Shown: positions 49,401-60,104 of the stretch, one piece after another
Position numbering within the stretch: the first letter of the stretch is position 1
Layout: each line of letters opens with the position of its first letter
Assembly: GCF_921293095.1 (NCBI RefSeq)
Contig: NC_060248.1
Span: 13,162,744 to 13,226,743 of the forward strand
Direction: 5' to 3'
Length of the DNA: 64,000 nt
From: Ischnura elegans
Taxonomy: Eukaryota > Arthropoda > Insecta > Odonata > Coenagrionidae
Program-made: the position numbers and the translations under genes
The notes under the pieces: model-generated
The model's input: only the letters and a program-made list of their open reading frames with translations
Told to the model about the DNA's origin: nothing
Database searches by the model: none

Positions 49401-52400
49401 TGAATGTGCGTAACAAAAATTGTGCAAATGCCTGGAGGGTTCTTTTATACCACTATAGAAAGGATTAACACTTTATTAGCTTTTGGAGGAGGAGAGGGGC
49501 CACTCTTGTGTTTGAGCAGACCAACCTTTGGCAATGTCTTTCTGTGTCACAAGGCGGCCATACAGGTCCGAAATGAGCACTGACGTCATTTCTCGGTGAG
49601 AGGGCTTGTGGTCCATTGCGAGCTCAATGGCAAACCTGATGAGCTGGTGGATGAGGAAAAAGAAATACATATTAGCAATCAACTACACAGAACTGCTCCT
49701 TCACTCTAGATAAGATTACACAAGCTGCAAAAATATGTATGTTCTTACAAAATGTAATTCATTCCAGGGAGGTGGGGTCTTTTATGCAATAAAAGTTAGC
49801 TAATTGAAAGCTAATTAATGGGACATATTCAATGGAATGGGTGTAAAAGTGTAAAGTGCATTGACTAAAAGATTTAAGTTTTATTCTGACACTTGTGAGA
49901 AAAGCCCGTTTTGAAATTCTTGGAAAAAATTAGAAATTCATCAAGTATTTTGAATCTTTAATCATATCTCTCTCTTAAAGATGTCCTCGCAGGCATATAC
50001 ATACACACGCTATCAAACCTACAAATACAGAGCAAACTCTAATCATTGCCTCAAGATATCAAGCTTGGACTAAAATTTATGGTATTCTCTGAAGAACAGC
50101 CTAATGGTCTATTTAACATCCATAATATGAATACTGGTGGCACACTAAGAATATCCTTAAAGAGATTCTGCCACAATTTTTAATGACAAATATCATGGTC
50201 ATCCGACATAGTGCTTCCAGATAGTATAGTAAAATATGTGGTAATTTTACAACATTGTATGACGAAAAAAGGCCACAATCCATTTCCTCATTAGCAGGAA
50301 TGGTGAGGAAGGGTGAATATCATGCCATCATTGAGGCAATGCAAGCTATTACAGTAAACTCTCAACTATGTGAAGCAGGATATTAAGAAATTTTCGATAA
50401 TATGAAGTAAAACTGTGGTCCCAACCTATGGTAAATACATGAGACTATTTGATAATACTAAGTTTTGAAAATACGAAATGCTTTGAAATTACAAACATCA
50501 GGCTCGATTCCCATGAGCAAATGAAATTCATTTATACGAACAACAGCAAAAATATTGTCAACAAAACAAATTATTATTATAGCAAAAATTTCTACAAGTC
50601 AACCATAAAGTTGGGTGGCAACAGAAAATCAGAAAATATATAAAGACAAAAATATAAAATACGAAGTACCAGCTTGGTAAATAGGTTTTACCGCACACAA
50701 AAATATCCAAAAACCAAAATAAAAAACATAAAATACTAGGTACAAAAACTTTTTTGGAAAAGCCCTCAAAATCCATTTTTACACAATACGTAACATACAA
50801 GAATACATGGAGACCAAAGCAAAAAACATGAAACACCAAATTCAAAAATTAAATGCATGGAAAAGTCCTCGGAAATCAATTATATTTAACCTAGTCTTGA
50901 ATATCTTGGCATAAGTTGGGAAGGGCTCAAAAAAAGTTTCCTCTGGTAAACCATTCCAATCCTCCATCCCCCGATGTAGGAAGGAAAATTTTAGTCTATT
51001 TGACAGCTGCCTTGGGGCCTTAATCTTATAATTATGATCCTTCCTCACCAGATAACTTGGTCTTTTAACCGCTTTGCCAGGACCTGCCACACAGGATCAC
51101 CACTGTAAGTTTTAAATATACACTTCAAGCGGGCTTTCTTCCTCCTTAACACGTTCCGTGCTCATGACGTAGCGTCTACGTCATGGCAGCCACTACCCAG
51201 TGACTGATGACGTAGACGCTACGTCATGATTCCCTTTTGCGTTATATTCCGCCCTGAGCGCCAGCCACCGCTGTTAGGGTATGGGAGAGGGTCAGTCACC
51301 ACTCTTCGCCTGTTTGCCGTGCGGAAAGCTCCGAAAAAATTTTTTTATTGATTTTTTCTGTGTTTTTCTATTTTACCCGGTTTTGCTCTACAAGGACGTC
51401 TTTGGGGGTGGCTTTTTACAATGTATTTTTTGATTACTTTCTTTTTATAATGCCAAAAACAGTTGTATATTCTCACAATTGTTCTTGTACCTTAAAAAAA
51501 ACTTTTGCAAATATTCAAAGCGAAATAATAAAAAGATACTTTTACATTTGACGAGGATAGGTAATTACTTTATTACAAGGTATTTTATCTTTCTTTATGA
51601 CTTTTAACGCAATGATTAGATTGTGTTTATTTAATTGGTTTTTACAAGAAGGAATACAGATATTTTTCCCTTATTGTTACTTTCATTTTTAACGTCAATT
51701 AACGCTATCGTGGTAAATTGCTAAGCTGGTTGCCTAATTTCGGACATACTTCAGGTGTGTGTATTTTTATCCTTACGATAACAATAAATGCTTCCGTTCT
51801 TATACTTTTAAAGTTTCAGAGTGAATTTTATTTGCTGTGATTTCATCATGGCAAAATTTGTTGTTATCCCTATGTTTATTTGCTGCTATGCATGAAATAA
51901 TATATTTGCATAAATTTTACAATAACTTCAGTAAAGTCCTGGTTACACATTGCAATTTATTTTTACTATTTACATTTCATGCACAATAGCTAGACTTCCC
52001 CATCCTTATGTTCACTAGCATTTGAATTAAAGACTCATTACTTGATTTTTTCCATAATATCCGAAATACTTACAAGCATTCTATTTGGCATCCTCCCCAA
52101 CAAAAAAATGCCTAAGAGAACAATTTCCACTAACCCAGTCACATACCGCCGAACTCGGAGAAACTGATCCGGCCCGAGGATATATACATCCGAGGATATA
52201 AAATGGGCAATACGTGTCCTGAAGGAAATTTACTAGATGGAAATATTTAACCATAGAAGAATTTCCCCACTTTTTGGCCTTATTTTTCGTGCTAGAATTA
52301 TCCAAATCTCCCGTATCTCCAATAATTGAAAAGCTTGATCTTTATATGACTTGCATTGCTTCAGGAGAGAGAAGTCGCTTGATCAATTCATGTCAATTCT

Positions 52401-55400
52401 CCAAGTCCTTCAAATCAACAAGAACCTATCTACTTTCTCTGATTCTAACACTCCTCTGGCCCACTGATTATTCAAAATTAGCCCCATATAGACGCATTCA
52501 AGGAAACAATGGAAAAAGTAGTGAACCGCTCACGTGACCTAAGTTTGGAAGAGTCTATGATTCCATGGAGAGCTAGGCTGGGATATAGTGAATATATGAG
52601 GGGAAAGCGCTACAGGTACGCAATGAAGTTGTATATGTTGACGGAAGCAAAGGGTTTGGCGCTGCAGGTCCTCCAACGCAGAAGTGTCTGGAAAAGGGCA
52701 GTCGGAGAAGATGGTAAACAAATGATGGAGGATCATTTTGACTGAAGCTAATCCTTTCATATTGATAACTTTTCTAACAGTGTAGCCAGTTCTAGATGCC
52801 ATCCAAATGGGAAACCTAACTTGACGGGGACACTGAGGAGAGGCAAAAAAAGTTATTCCTCTTTTGGTGCTCTGCTACGAATTAAAGAAAGGTGTGGTGG
52901 TGGAGGCCTTTCATGAGGATAAAATATCATAAGGTGGAAGGATAAGAGGGAAGTGCGGATGATCAGCGCTGAATTCAGTGCAAATAAATGAACGAATCTA
53001 CGAAAAGACAAGGGTGCACGCAAAGAAAGCCTCAGGTGGTGGTTGAAAATAGCAATTAAAATTGTGGCATCGATCATTGGGATCTAATGATGTCTGACTT
53101 TCCCATTGAAAGAAAATTCATCAAATGGTACTAAAAATTGGGAATCCACCTACTGAAATCACTGTTGCTGAAACGTAATTTTTATTCAAAGAAAATTTTT
53201 GAAAAATTCCTCTCATCGACTTTCTAATTCCAGTTATAGAATCTCTTATTACAATATCTGTACCTTCGATCCCTTTGAGGAGAAAGTCATCCTAGCCTGC
53301 CTCAACCAAAACCAAGGGCTTCTTAGGACATTTCCCCGATTATATGAAAACCACGATAGACAGAAAAGACGAAAACAGAAGAGATGTAGGCAGTGCTTCA
53401 AGAAGAATGTCCACCAGGATACATCATATTATAGCCCCACCTGCCTATCTGATCCTCGATTGTGTCTTGACTGTTTCCAGAAGTATCACAAGAATTTGTG
53501 ATGCAGAAAATTATTTACCCAGCGGGAAAAAATTATTTTTTAATGTTTACCTTTTATATTTTCTATTTCAATATTTATTAAAAAACATATTATTTTATGC
53601 GAAGTATTTAGTGACTGAAAAATTATTCTAAAAATGCTGGTCAATTTTTGATTTGTAAAACAATATGTTTCATTGCAACAATTCTTCTTTTATACAAATT
53701 TTCCCTTTCATTCATAAAACCAATGTATATCATTATAAAATCTTATCCAGAGGATATCATATCGTTCATAATAATTTTTCCACCAAAGGGAGCAACACTT
53801 TTGCTGGAAATATTGGTAATATTCGCAATATTTTCTTTTGAGCAATAAAACATTTAAAATCGTATTTGAATGTATCATTTCCAGATTATAAAAATAATGC
53901 TTGCTGCATTACTATTTCCATTAGTTTTTTTTAGAAAGTGATAAAGTCTGAACGGGTTTTCGCTACAGTACTGACAAAGAGCAAAGAAATGTGGGAAACA
54001 TGTAGGTGTGTTGCGGGAAGGTATCAAAAGTTTGACAGGATACTTAGAAAATTTAAATTTCAAATTTTTAACAAATAAAGGGTTATTTAAAAAAAAAAGT
54101 GTGAAAACATGTAGCAAGCATCACAAATCATAAGATCACGTCGTTAAAATAATAATAAAAAAATACAAATTTTTGCCAAAAAGTCAGCCACAGGGCATTT
54201 TCTTCAAAAAACGGTCAGCACGGAATGTGTTAACTAAAGATTTCCAGCCCAGCATTTTTAACATCTCCATGACACTTGCCTTCCTTCTGAAATTTCCCAA
54301 TACAAATCTAGCTGCTAATATCTGAACTTTTGTTTATTGCTTGATCTCCCCATTCAGATGAGGATCCCAAACTGAAGAACAGAATTCTAGAATAGGCCTA
54401 ACAAAGGTTTTACACGCAAATTCCTTGGTTTTTTTGCAGCTTTTTTCCAGCTGGCATAAGTAGGTAAAAAATCAGCACTTCCAATTGTGGTCCATTAAAA
54501 GTGTGAAAACTAAATGATAGTGCAACTTAGGAGGGAAAGGGCTCGCCTAAAAACTTATGGTGGGAATCGAGGGAAAGTAGGAGTTCTGTAAAAATATTGT
54601 GGATGACACAATACTTACGTTCCTACTTGTAAACATCGCTTCGACAATACTTAGTAGTTAAACACATTAAGAAGGTAACGTGGGGTATTTCTTACACTCC
54701 TACTTAAACCTTGTATAATTAAATCATACCAAAAAAATGTTACTGGTCCACAATATTGCTCAAATTTCAATGTTCTTGTGGGTTAATAGGCGACCTCGTG
54801 ACAACACTTTTCAAATCAACAGTTGGAAATATGAGGAAGGAATCGAATTAAGTCACTCAATGATAGAGGAATTACTCTTCATTTCAAAGCTTCATTATAG
54901 AGACAACGTAACATTTTGGAGGGGGAAAAGGTCGGAGAAAATACTACCGTTGTCAACAACGAGAGGTAGTAAGGATATCACCAATGACATGGGCAAAATG
55001 GCTCCTCTATTGCCATTTTAAAGGGGATTTGATGAATCTGTGCATTAAGCGTTCTCGTTAGCACCTTGCTATCTATCTGCGAGGGAGGCAGCATCTGGCT
55101 CTCTTTTGTCCTGGAAGTGCTGAATTGTACGGAATGGGCTAGAACTAAATTCATGAGAGAATATGCGAAGGGCCTCAGTCGGTGCTTAGCAAGAGTCTAA
55201 GCAACAAACAGGAGAGAAAAAGCAGTGGCCAGGAATAGACATAACAGCAGTGACAACGAAATTGAAAGTGAGGAGGAGTTTCTTAAACATTGAGCTCTAT
55301 TTATCACCAAATTATTTTGCAGGCTACTCTCAATGAAGAGGCACTTCCAAATCTCACCATGAACTTTCTTCTAGCACTCCTCCCCTTTCCCCATTCCGAG

Positions 55401-57298
55401 AGATCTTTCTTCCCAAAGCCTTTGTTTACTCTCTCCTACCGCCTTTTGCTGACCTTCCTGACACCCAACTTACACATCCCCAACTTCCCTCCCGTTGGAG
55501 ATGGAGCTTGAGTGCATCGTAAAAAACAAAACACCAACACAGCCCCCTAACGTAGTTTCGGGCAAGGCTGAAGGCCCATATCCCTCTTCCTCCCGTCCCC
55601 TGCATCTCTCTCATCCTGCCCCCACTCCACCCCTTGACCAGGCAACAACCATCCCACTCTTACCTACCCCACCCTTTTGAATGTTTTGTGGCTTTGGAGA
55701 AGGACACAGTTCATCTCTCCCGGCAACAGTGACTAGTTTCCAACTGGAGAGAGGCTGGAGAAATATTTTTCATTATCCGGGAAACGAAGAGGGAAACTTT
55801 GTTTTCCACATTCATTTGATTGGCTACGACACATGTTTTGTCATTTCTTGGCACATTTTTAGTCTATCCTAGCTCCCCTGAGACTTGGTAGATTAACATC
55901 CCCCCCCCCCCCCCCCATTCCGTTCACCCAAAGGCAAGGCTAGGCTGCCTGCCACGCTAATCCCATAATTGACCCTGATCATTTTAGCCAAGTTAGATTG
56001 GGGAAAACTAAACGAAACACCAACATTTTTAAATTAATTTCTTATCTCCATGCAATAGAAGAATTAGCATCTGATTAATATTTGTACAGATTGAACCAAA
56101 ACCTAATGTCAATCTGAAATTATGAGCTTAATTTGTGGTTTCTTTAAACTACAATAAACAAGATAAACAAACTTAAATGATGCGATGTGAAATACGTGAC
56201 ATTTTGGGCTCATTATTTTCTAAATGTCGTGTAGATTTGTAATTTGGTTTACTTTCCTGAACTCTTCAAAATCATACCTCAATATGTCGGTCTTAGCCAC
56301 CAAAAACATTTTAATGAGGCCACTAAAGACAAATAGGGCAGTGGGAACAAAAGCAAACATTTTCTTGCGACTTGTTCAAAAAGGTTTGAAATTATGAAAG
56401 TCGATATAACGAAGTGCCCATTTTCCGGTCCCGCTGATTTCGTATAATCGAGAGTTTACTGTACCAGCAAAACTAAATAAAATGAGCACCTCAACTTGTA
56501 AGCACCACTAAAGTTTGTAGATTCCAGAACAAATCCTCAAGTCTGCCGACAACCGTGTTTACTTGTGTAAGCTGCACCCTCACGTATCCCACGCATCCCC
56601 ATTTTTGGGCCGGCTCGTGAGAGGGGGAAAAAACTTCCCAATGCTTTTCGGGTGCGGTCATTATTCTCATTATTCGTTGCTTAATCAATAAATTTAGGTT
56701 TCCATGGTTAATAAGGTTAAATGATGTTAGAAATGTAATTCCTGCAAAGGTCTCCCAGTTTCAACGCTAAACTCTGGAGAAATAAAAAATAAGAATTTAA
56801 GGGAAAATGGAACGTGGCTTACATTAAAATTTGGAGGATTCGTGCAAGCCACATTTTTTCACGGGCATTTCCGGAAAAAAGGTGCACGGCTTCTATGGGT
56901 AAATACGGTAACAAAGAACCATGAAACAAAAGAAGATCACCACAACGCTCACTCACCATGAATCTCTTACTACGGCAGTTCAATTCATCGAGGGAGAGGG
57001 CTGCTTCAGCTGTGTCCCCATGCTCAAAGTACTCGAGGATAATGGGTTCCACAGCTTTCTGCAATGGATTCACATATGGAAATGAAAAACTACAATATCA
57101 CCTTGACTGATGAAGGAGAAGTCACATTATAAACAGCTGAGCATACCTGCAGCTGCTCGTCTGTCATTTCAGGTATTATCGTCTTCAGTTCCACATCTGC
57201 CTCCGTGTCACTGTCGTAATTAGGATCTCTCATGTCAACGTCATCTTCCCAAAGCTCTGAACCCAATTTACCCCAAACACCTTTGCCACCAGCACCAC
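28345..57298 (-). CDS. PDCD4: Programmed cell death 4 homologue, 3' eight coding exons (5' part outside window)
   Basis: Translation repressor that binds the helicase eIF4A through two MA3 (HEAT-like) domains and blocks its use by eIF4G. Exons join as 57298-57147, 57058-56957, 49643-49526, 46822-46663, 44838-44616, 38139-38029, 36852-36713 and 28408-28345. They give 355 residues plus stop with consistent phases. Order: [13 protein letters not shown] linker and acidic [11 protein letters not shown]3-1 from [14 protein letters not shown] through [15 protein letters not shown] and [20 protein letters not shown]; a short linker; MA3-2 from [16 protein letters not shown] through [11 protein letters not shown] and [20 protein letters not shown]; and the signature C-terminus [13 protein letters not shown], whose RKRFVS serine is an Akt-type site in vertebrates. 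Vertebrate proteins are about 469 residues, so about 110 N-terminal residues are missing. I could not find their exons up to 64000. One intron uses a GC donor. Confidence 0.96.
28409..33468 (-). other. PDCD4 last intron, proximal part
   Basis: Intron sequence. Only the LINE remnant at 30.4-30.8 kb is recognisable; the other ORFs look like chance. Confidence 0.6.
30370..30805 (-). pseudogene. LINE reverse-transcriptase remnant
   Basis: On the minus strand [20 protein letters not shown] (YADG at 30786-30775) matches the catalytic YADD region with the last Asp changed to Gly. Downstream is [14 protein letters not shown] (about 30475-30435), a typical post-RT motif. Stops intervene. It lies in PDCD4 intron g. 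Confidence 0.65.
33469..35145. mobile_element. hAT element, 1.68 kb, with perfect 8-bp duplication
   Basis: Ends TAGAGATGGGTCAAATA and TAGATGTGCGAATAG (minus strand) are flanked by the identical 8-mer GTTACCAC (33461-33468 and 35146-35153). Both sides contain AATATCGAATAC-like repeats. No transposase is recognised. It contains one end of a pogo-like element (TACAGTGGAACCTCGATC at 33631). Confidence 0.85.
35786..35845 (-). repeat. tRNA-like (SINE head) remnant
   Basis: On the minus strand CGTGGATGGAACACTTGACT then TGTTCGAATCCC (35800-35789) match A- and B-box order and spacing. No intact acceptor stem is seen, so it is probably a SINE remnant rather than a working tRNA. Confidence 0.5.
36713..36852 (-). 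CDS. PDCD4: PDCD4 exon g (MA3-2 end)
   Basis: Acceptor TTGTTTCAG, donor [26 protein letters not shown] through [18 protein letters not shown] to KVPT plus a split Arg. Confidence 0.95.
38029..38139 (-). CDS. PDCD4: PDCD4 exon f (MA3-2)
   Basis: Acceptor TTTACTTTAG, donor GTGAGT, 37 codons in phase 0: [20 protein letters not shown] to [10 protein letters not shown]. Confidence 0.95.
38360..40277 (-). mobile_element. piggyBac-type element, internally reduced (family 2)
   Basis: Flanked by TTAA (38356-38359 and 40278-40281) with ends CCAGTGACGTGC and CTGGTGACGTGC. Subterminal motif GCGGTCT-NNN-AGACCGC is perfect at 40080-40096 and 40251-40267, with one mismatch at 38398-38414, each next to AGTGACGT. 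A minus-strand Cys-rich stretch near 38780-38840 ([14 protein letters not shown]) resembles the transposase C-terminal domain. The core is not recognised. Confidence 0.8.
40321..41264. mobile_element. Tc1/mariner/pogo-like element, copy 1 (944 bp)
   Basis: Ends CAGGCGGTCC and GGACCGCCTG between TA dinucleotides. Closely matches 48151-49090 over its whole length. A minus-strand frame of about 60 codons ([18 protein letters not shown]) is shared by both copies but is not a known transposase motif. Probably non-autonomous. Confidence 0.88.
41429..43444. mobile_element. TIR DNA transposon, 2.0 kb, CTG duplication, CGACGATCGTCG palindromes
   Basis: Exact inverted ends GGGCGGAATTCTGTACA are flanked by CTG (41426-41428 and 43445-43447). 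Subterminal 16-mers ACCGACGATCGTCGGT are perfect palindromes at 41451-41466 and 41477-41492, with a one-mismatch version at 43408-43423 and many half-sites (CCGACA/TGTCGG). No transposase is recognised. The 3-bp duplication suggests a PIF/Harbinger relative. Confidence 0.82.
44084..44256. mobile_element. 173-bp pogo-like MITE
   Basis: Ends CAGTGAAACCTCGATTTTAC and CAGTGAAACCTCTATTTTAC (minus strand). TA precedes the left end; the right flank reads CA, probably mutated. Inside are repeated TTTTACA/TTTTGCAC motifs. Confidence 0.75.
44616..44838 (-). CDS. PDCD4: PDCD4 exon e (MA3-2 start), GC donor
   Basis: Acceptor [25 protein letters not shown] through [16 protein letters not shown] to [11 protein letters not shown]. 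The phase-consistent join to the next exon needs the donor GAG|GCAAGT, a non-canonical GC-AG intron. Confidence 0.94.
44924..45565. mobile_element. 642-bp TIR element with TTACT duplication
   Basis: Ends CAGGGTTCCAACTC and CAGGGTTTCCACTC (minus strand) are flanked by TTACT (44919-44923 and 45566-45570). Subterminal TTCACGG / TTCCAGGTTTT repeats occur at both sides. The ends look hAT-like, but the duplication is 5 bp. Confidence 0.7.
46663..46822 (-). CDS. PDCD4: PDCD4 exon d (MA3-1 end)
   Basis: Acceptor GTTCTCAG, donor [26 protein letters not shown] through [14 protein letters not shown] to ECEHA plus a split Arg. Confidence 0.96.
48151..49090. mobile_element. Tc1/mariner/pogo-like element, copy 2 (940 bp)
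   Basis: Same TA-flanked termini and orientation as the copy 7.8 kb to the left, and nearly identical by eye with a few indels. Both lie in PDCD4 introns. Confidence 0.88.
49526..49643 (-). CDS. PDCD4: PDCD4 exon c (MA3-1)
   Basis: Acceptor CATCCACCAG, donor [26 protein letters not shown] to LVTQKDIAK. The intron before it is 7.3 kb and holds nested transposons. Confidence 0.95.
51150..54229 (+). mobile_element. piggyBac-type element, near full length (family 3)
   Basis: Flanked by TTAA (51146-51149 and 54230-54233) with ends CACGTTCCGTGCT and CACATTCCGTGCT. The left subterminal region holds two palindromes, 51163-51185 (10-bp arms, centre CGT) and 51207-51227 (9-bp arms, centre ACG), each built from ATGACGTAG/CTACGTCAT. 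A plus-strand transposase remnant occupies about 52230-53501. Confidence 0.88.
52230..53501 (+). pseudogene. piggyBac transposase, frameshifted
   Basis: Core motifs in order: [20 protein letters not shown]-like region with [15 protein letters not shown] (52510-52640), [14 protein letters not shown] (near 52940), [14 protein letters not shown]-like region (near 53110-53140, with a stop), and an almost intact C-terminal Cys/His domain [20 protein letters not shown] to CLDCFQKYH (53370-53500). In the SLEES motif Glu stands where the family's first catalytic Asp is usual. Several shifts and stops make it inactive. Confidence 0.85.
55900..55916 (+). repeat. Poly-C tract of 17
   Basis: Homopolymer run; length is likely polymorphic or prone to sequencing error. 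Confidence 0.9.
56957..57058 (-). CDS. PDCD4: PDCD4 exon b (start of MA3-1)
   Basis: Acceptor CCATTGCAG, donor GTGAGT, 34 codons: [20 protein letters not shown] to SKRFM. Confidence 0.95.
57147..57298 (-). CDS. PDCD4: PDCD4 exon a (linker before MA3-1)
   Basis: Acceptor CTTGTTTCAG, donor GTATGC. Starts in phase 1 (two bases complete a Gly codon). Encodes [17 protein letters not shown] and acidic [17 protein letters not shown]. Confidence 0.93.
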
Positions 57299-58413
57299 CT
57301 GAAACAAGGAACAGGCAGGCACCATTCAACAGGGGTTCACCACCACCTCTAACACCTACACAAGAGTTTCAGCCACAAAGTCATCCCATCAGGATGTTAT
57401 TATCAGGGAATTTATAAGGGACTCTGGCTTTTAATCGGACCCACCAAAGAATGGGTTTGAGTTTGGGAAGAAAGAGGACATATGACTCTTGCAGTGTGCC
57501 CCCAAGGAAAGGATAAACCCAAGGACATGAGATTAAATTTTACAGTCAGCCATCATGTCTTTCATTTTAAATAAATTTTAAACAACTTGTCCCCTTTAAG
57601 TGGGTCATCTTACTGGATTGAGAAATTCAACATTATCAAAACTAAAACCATCCACACATCAGAAGGCCAGCAGAAGAGCTCGATTCTTTGACAAAGATAC
57701 TTCTTAACAATATTTACGTAATTGGATGCCAGTATCTAACGGCTATACACATGATGCCCAGTCGACAATTAGTTTCTTAAATCAGTCTTGATTATGTATA
57801 TCCTAAAAGTGCATTGACGTGGTTGTTGCAGAATCTGAAATATCAATTCCCTTACATTTAAAAAAATTTTCAAGTTCCTAGCAACTTTTTTCCTGACCCT
57901 CTAAAAAAGGATAATATTTGTAAAACACCAATATTTGAAAGCTGTATTTATCTTGCAGGGACAAGATTTTGTATCCAAGATCCTACCTTCCTTCATAGAT
58001 ATGTAACACTCACATACGAGGAGTTTAATGGGGAAAAAGTAAAAAAAGAAGCCTGGTGAAGTTGCTTTAGGCTAGAAGCATACTCACGAATAAAATATAA
58101 TGTGGAATTCAAGGCTTTCCCAGTTATGACGGAAATGCTCTGATATCCCTCCAAAATTCAACTCGTTATCACTGCTCTACCATCCTATGAGTGGTTTGAT
58201 GCACTCCCAGTCAATTCTCCTGCCCCAGCTAATCTTTTTACACCCACATATTTCTCTTTTACACCTGTAATGTTGGCTATGCAAAATGTGTTACTCATTT
58301 GTTCATGCTATGCATCTCTCACTTATTTCAGCAATATACAGGGGATTACACCATGACGGCATCAGTCTCCCCTCAATTTGCCATGTGACTAGTTTATTTC
58401 TCACGGACATTAC
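57299..58413 (-). other. PDCD4 intron, and possible LTR of the gypsy element
   Basis: No further PDCD4 exon is recognised. The part just before 58414 may be the 5' LTR of the gypsy element (it ends ACATTACA before TGGCGACGAGGATG). The LTR start was not found. Confidence 0.4.
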
Positions 58414-59090
58414 AGTGGCGACGAGGATGCAGTGAGTGCAATTTTATTGAGTTTTTTTGTGCCAGGGAAGGATAGTTAGGAGTACCACGAGGATTGGCTC
58501 TCACAATATTTCACTGTCCATGACATATAAAACAAGCACAAAGAGAAAAAGAAGGCCATACTTCTGTGACTTGAGAAGTGCCGTATGTGTGTGTGTGTGT
58601 GTTTGTGTGCATGTGTAAATGCGAACCTGAGAGGCCCAGTGATCTTGAGTCAGAAGAACTGTGTAAAATATTACATGACTGCTTCTGTCAGAAAACATCG
58701 GTGGTCACTGAAAGGCGCAAGTTCAGGAAGTGTGTGCAGTTAGAGGGCGAAAATGTGTTTGTGAATTCGCCGCTCAACTGTGGAGGGAATCCCGCTACTG
58801 AAATTATGGAGTTTTTCGGGATAAGGTCATGAGGGACCAGCTAGTGCTGGGCCCTAAGGATGGAAATATCATGCAGGCCCTTTACCTTAACGAGGATTCC
58901 ATCCTTTTCGATGGAGCAGTGGAGTTGGTGGGGACTCAGGCAAAGGCTTCAAAGACTGTTACCAAGATTTCTGTTATCAAGATTGGTCCTTGATTCACCA
59001 GCTAGTGCATTAAAAATCCTTATGACAAAATCAGTCCCAGGATCTCCGGTGTACAGTATTCGGTCTGATTAGACGAAAATGCAAAGAGAT
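58414..59090 (+). pseudogene. Ty3/gypsy gag, 5' segment
   Basis: Starts with TGGCGACGAGGATG, a primer-binding-type start common in animal gypsy elements. Then, in shifted frames, come gag-like blocks: SEELCKILHDCFCQKTSVVT, RRKFRKCVQLEGENVF and a QALYLNEDSILFDGAVEL region. A (TG)n run lies at 58586-58616. The frame is broken several times. It runs antisense to PDCD4 and resumes at about 63231 after a LINE insertion. Confidence 0.7.
58586..58616 (+). repeat. (TG)n microsatellite
   Basis: Alternating TG with two interruptions. Confidence 0.9.
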
Positions 59091-59626
59091 TATTTCTGTA
59101 CAATCCGTGATGAATTTCAGCAAAGACAACAAAGAAGTGAGTCCAACATACGAATCAAACACGTTAATGGTTACCCTACCATTGTGAACGACCTAAAACA
59201 CTTGCAAAGATCCCGCCAACAAAGTTAACAGCTTTATACTAAAATGTTAGGGGCCTAAGATCTTAGTTGGCAAACTTAAGAATCAGTGCAATTAACTTGG
59301 ACAGTGATATTTTGTTTTTAATGGAAATAAATCTTTCAAGTGACATAAATGACTTGGAATTGGGTTTCATGGACTTCAAGGTAAACAAGCTAAAGTTACA
59401 GTTGGTTGCGTATACATACCACCTAACTCACCAGCTACCTCGTACACTGCTCACTGTGAGTGCTTGGAACGTATTGCCTATCCTCACCAAAGTGTAAAAA
59501 TTCTTGTTTTTGGCGATTATAACCTACCGAACCTAACTTGGCCGACAGATTAAAATAGGAACTGTTTAACTTCCTGTGCTCAACCCCTTGTGGACTCTAT
59601 GGATTTTCTTAATCTTAGTCAAATTA

Positions 59627-60081
59627 ATAGTGTGGTTTCCTATTTTTTAATTGTCTAAATCTAAAGATTATTCTTCCTGGAGTATGTATTTCACGCCTTT
59701 AGATTTTTAAATGACGATATTTATTTTTCACAATTAAATGAAAAGTGAAAATTTTTAAGCCCGAGAAAACGCGATGGCTAAGTATGAATGCTGGAAAAAG
59801 CCTGCGTGGCATCATTCTGGTTCCCCCTGCCACCATGTAAGGCCACCTTGGTGCAAGGCTAAGAGCACCTCTATGATGCAGGCTGCTATCAGTTAGCGCT
59901 TGGCTTAAATAAGGCTTATTAATACCCTATCAAACGAAGGAAACTTTCCGACCATAGGCATATTTAATAGGTATTATTAAGAAATGTTTCCCTGAGCTCT
60001 GTGTCTCATGCATGCATTGGTAATCTCCTACGATGTGAAACTCCCGACTACTCATATAGGATCCAGGTCCATATGACGTGA
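59627..60081 (+). repeat. Unclassified interspersed repeat, copy 2
   Basis: Second copy of the 26220-26701 repeat, in the same orientation and clearly diverged, inserted in a LINE directly upstream of the Penelope-like fragment. Confidence 0.8.
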
Positions 60082-60104
60082 TCAGCCTTGACGTCATATC
60101 TCTG

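Larger units (their letters stand above)
50842..54480 (-). pseudogene. LINE reverse-transcriptase C-terminal region, split by piggyBac
   Basis: Minus-strand segment 54480-54230 encodes [20 protein letters not shown] and [16 protein letters not shown]. Segment 51149-50842 continues with [18 protein letters not shown] and [19 protein letters not shown], a typical LINE C-terminus. The break is exactly at the TTAA of the piggyBac insertion. There is also an in-frame stop after GEIKQ. Confidence 0.8.
50352..56461. mobile_element. Large pogo/Tigger-like TIR pair enclosing a LINE and a piggyBac
   Basis: Ends CAGTAAACTCTCAACTAT and CAGTAAACTCTCGATTATAC (minus strand) between TA dinucleotides (50350-50351 and 56462-56463). 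The differences are mostly CG-to-TG/CA type. About 3 kb remains after removing the piggyBac insertion. No pogo transposase is recognised. Pairing over 6 kb is inferred from the matching ends. Confidence 0.65.
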
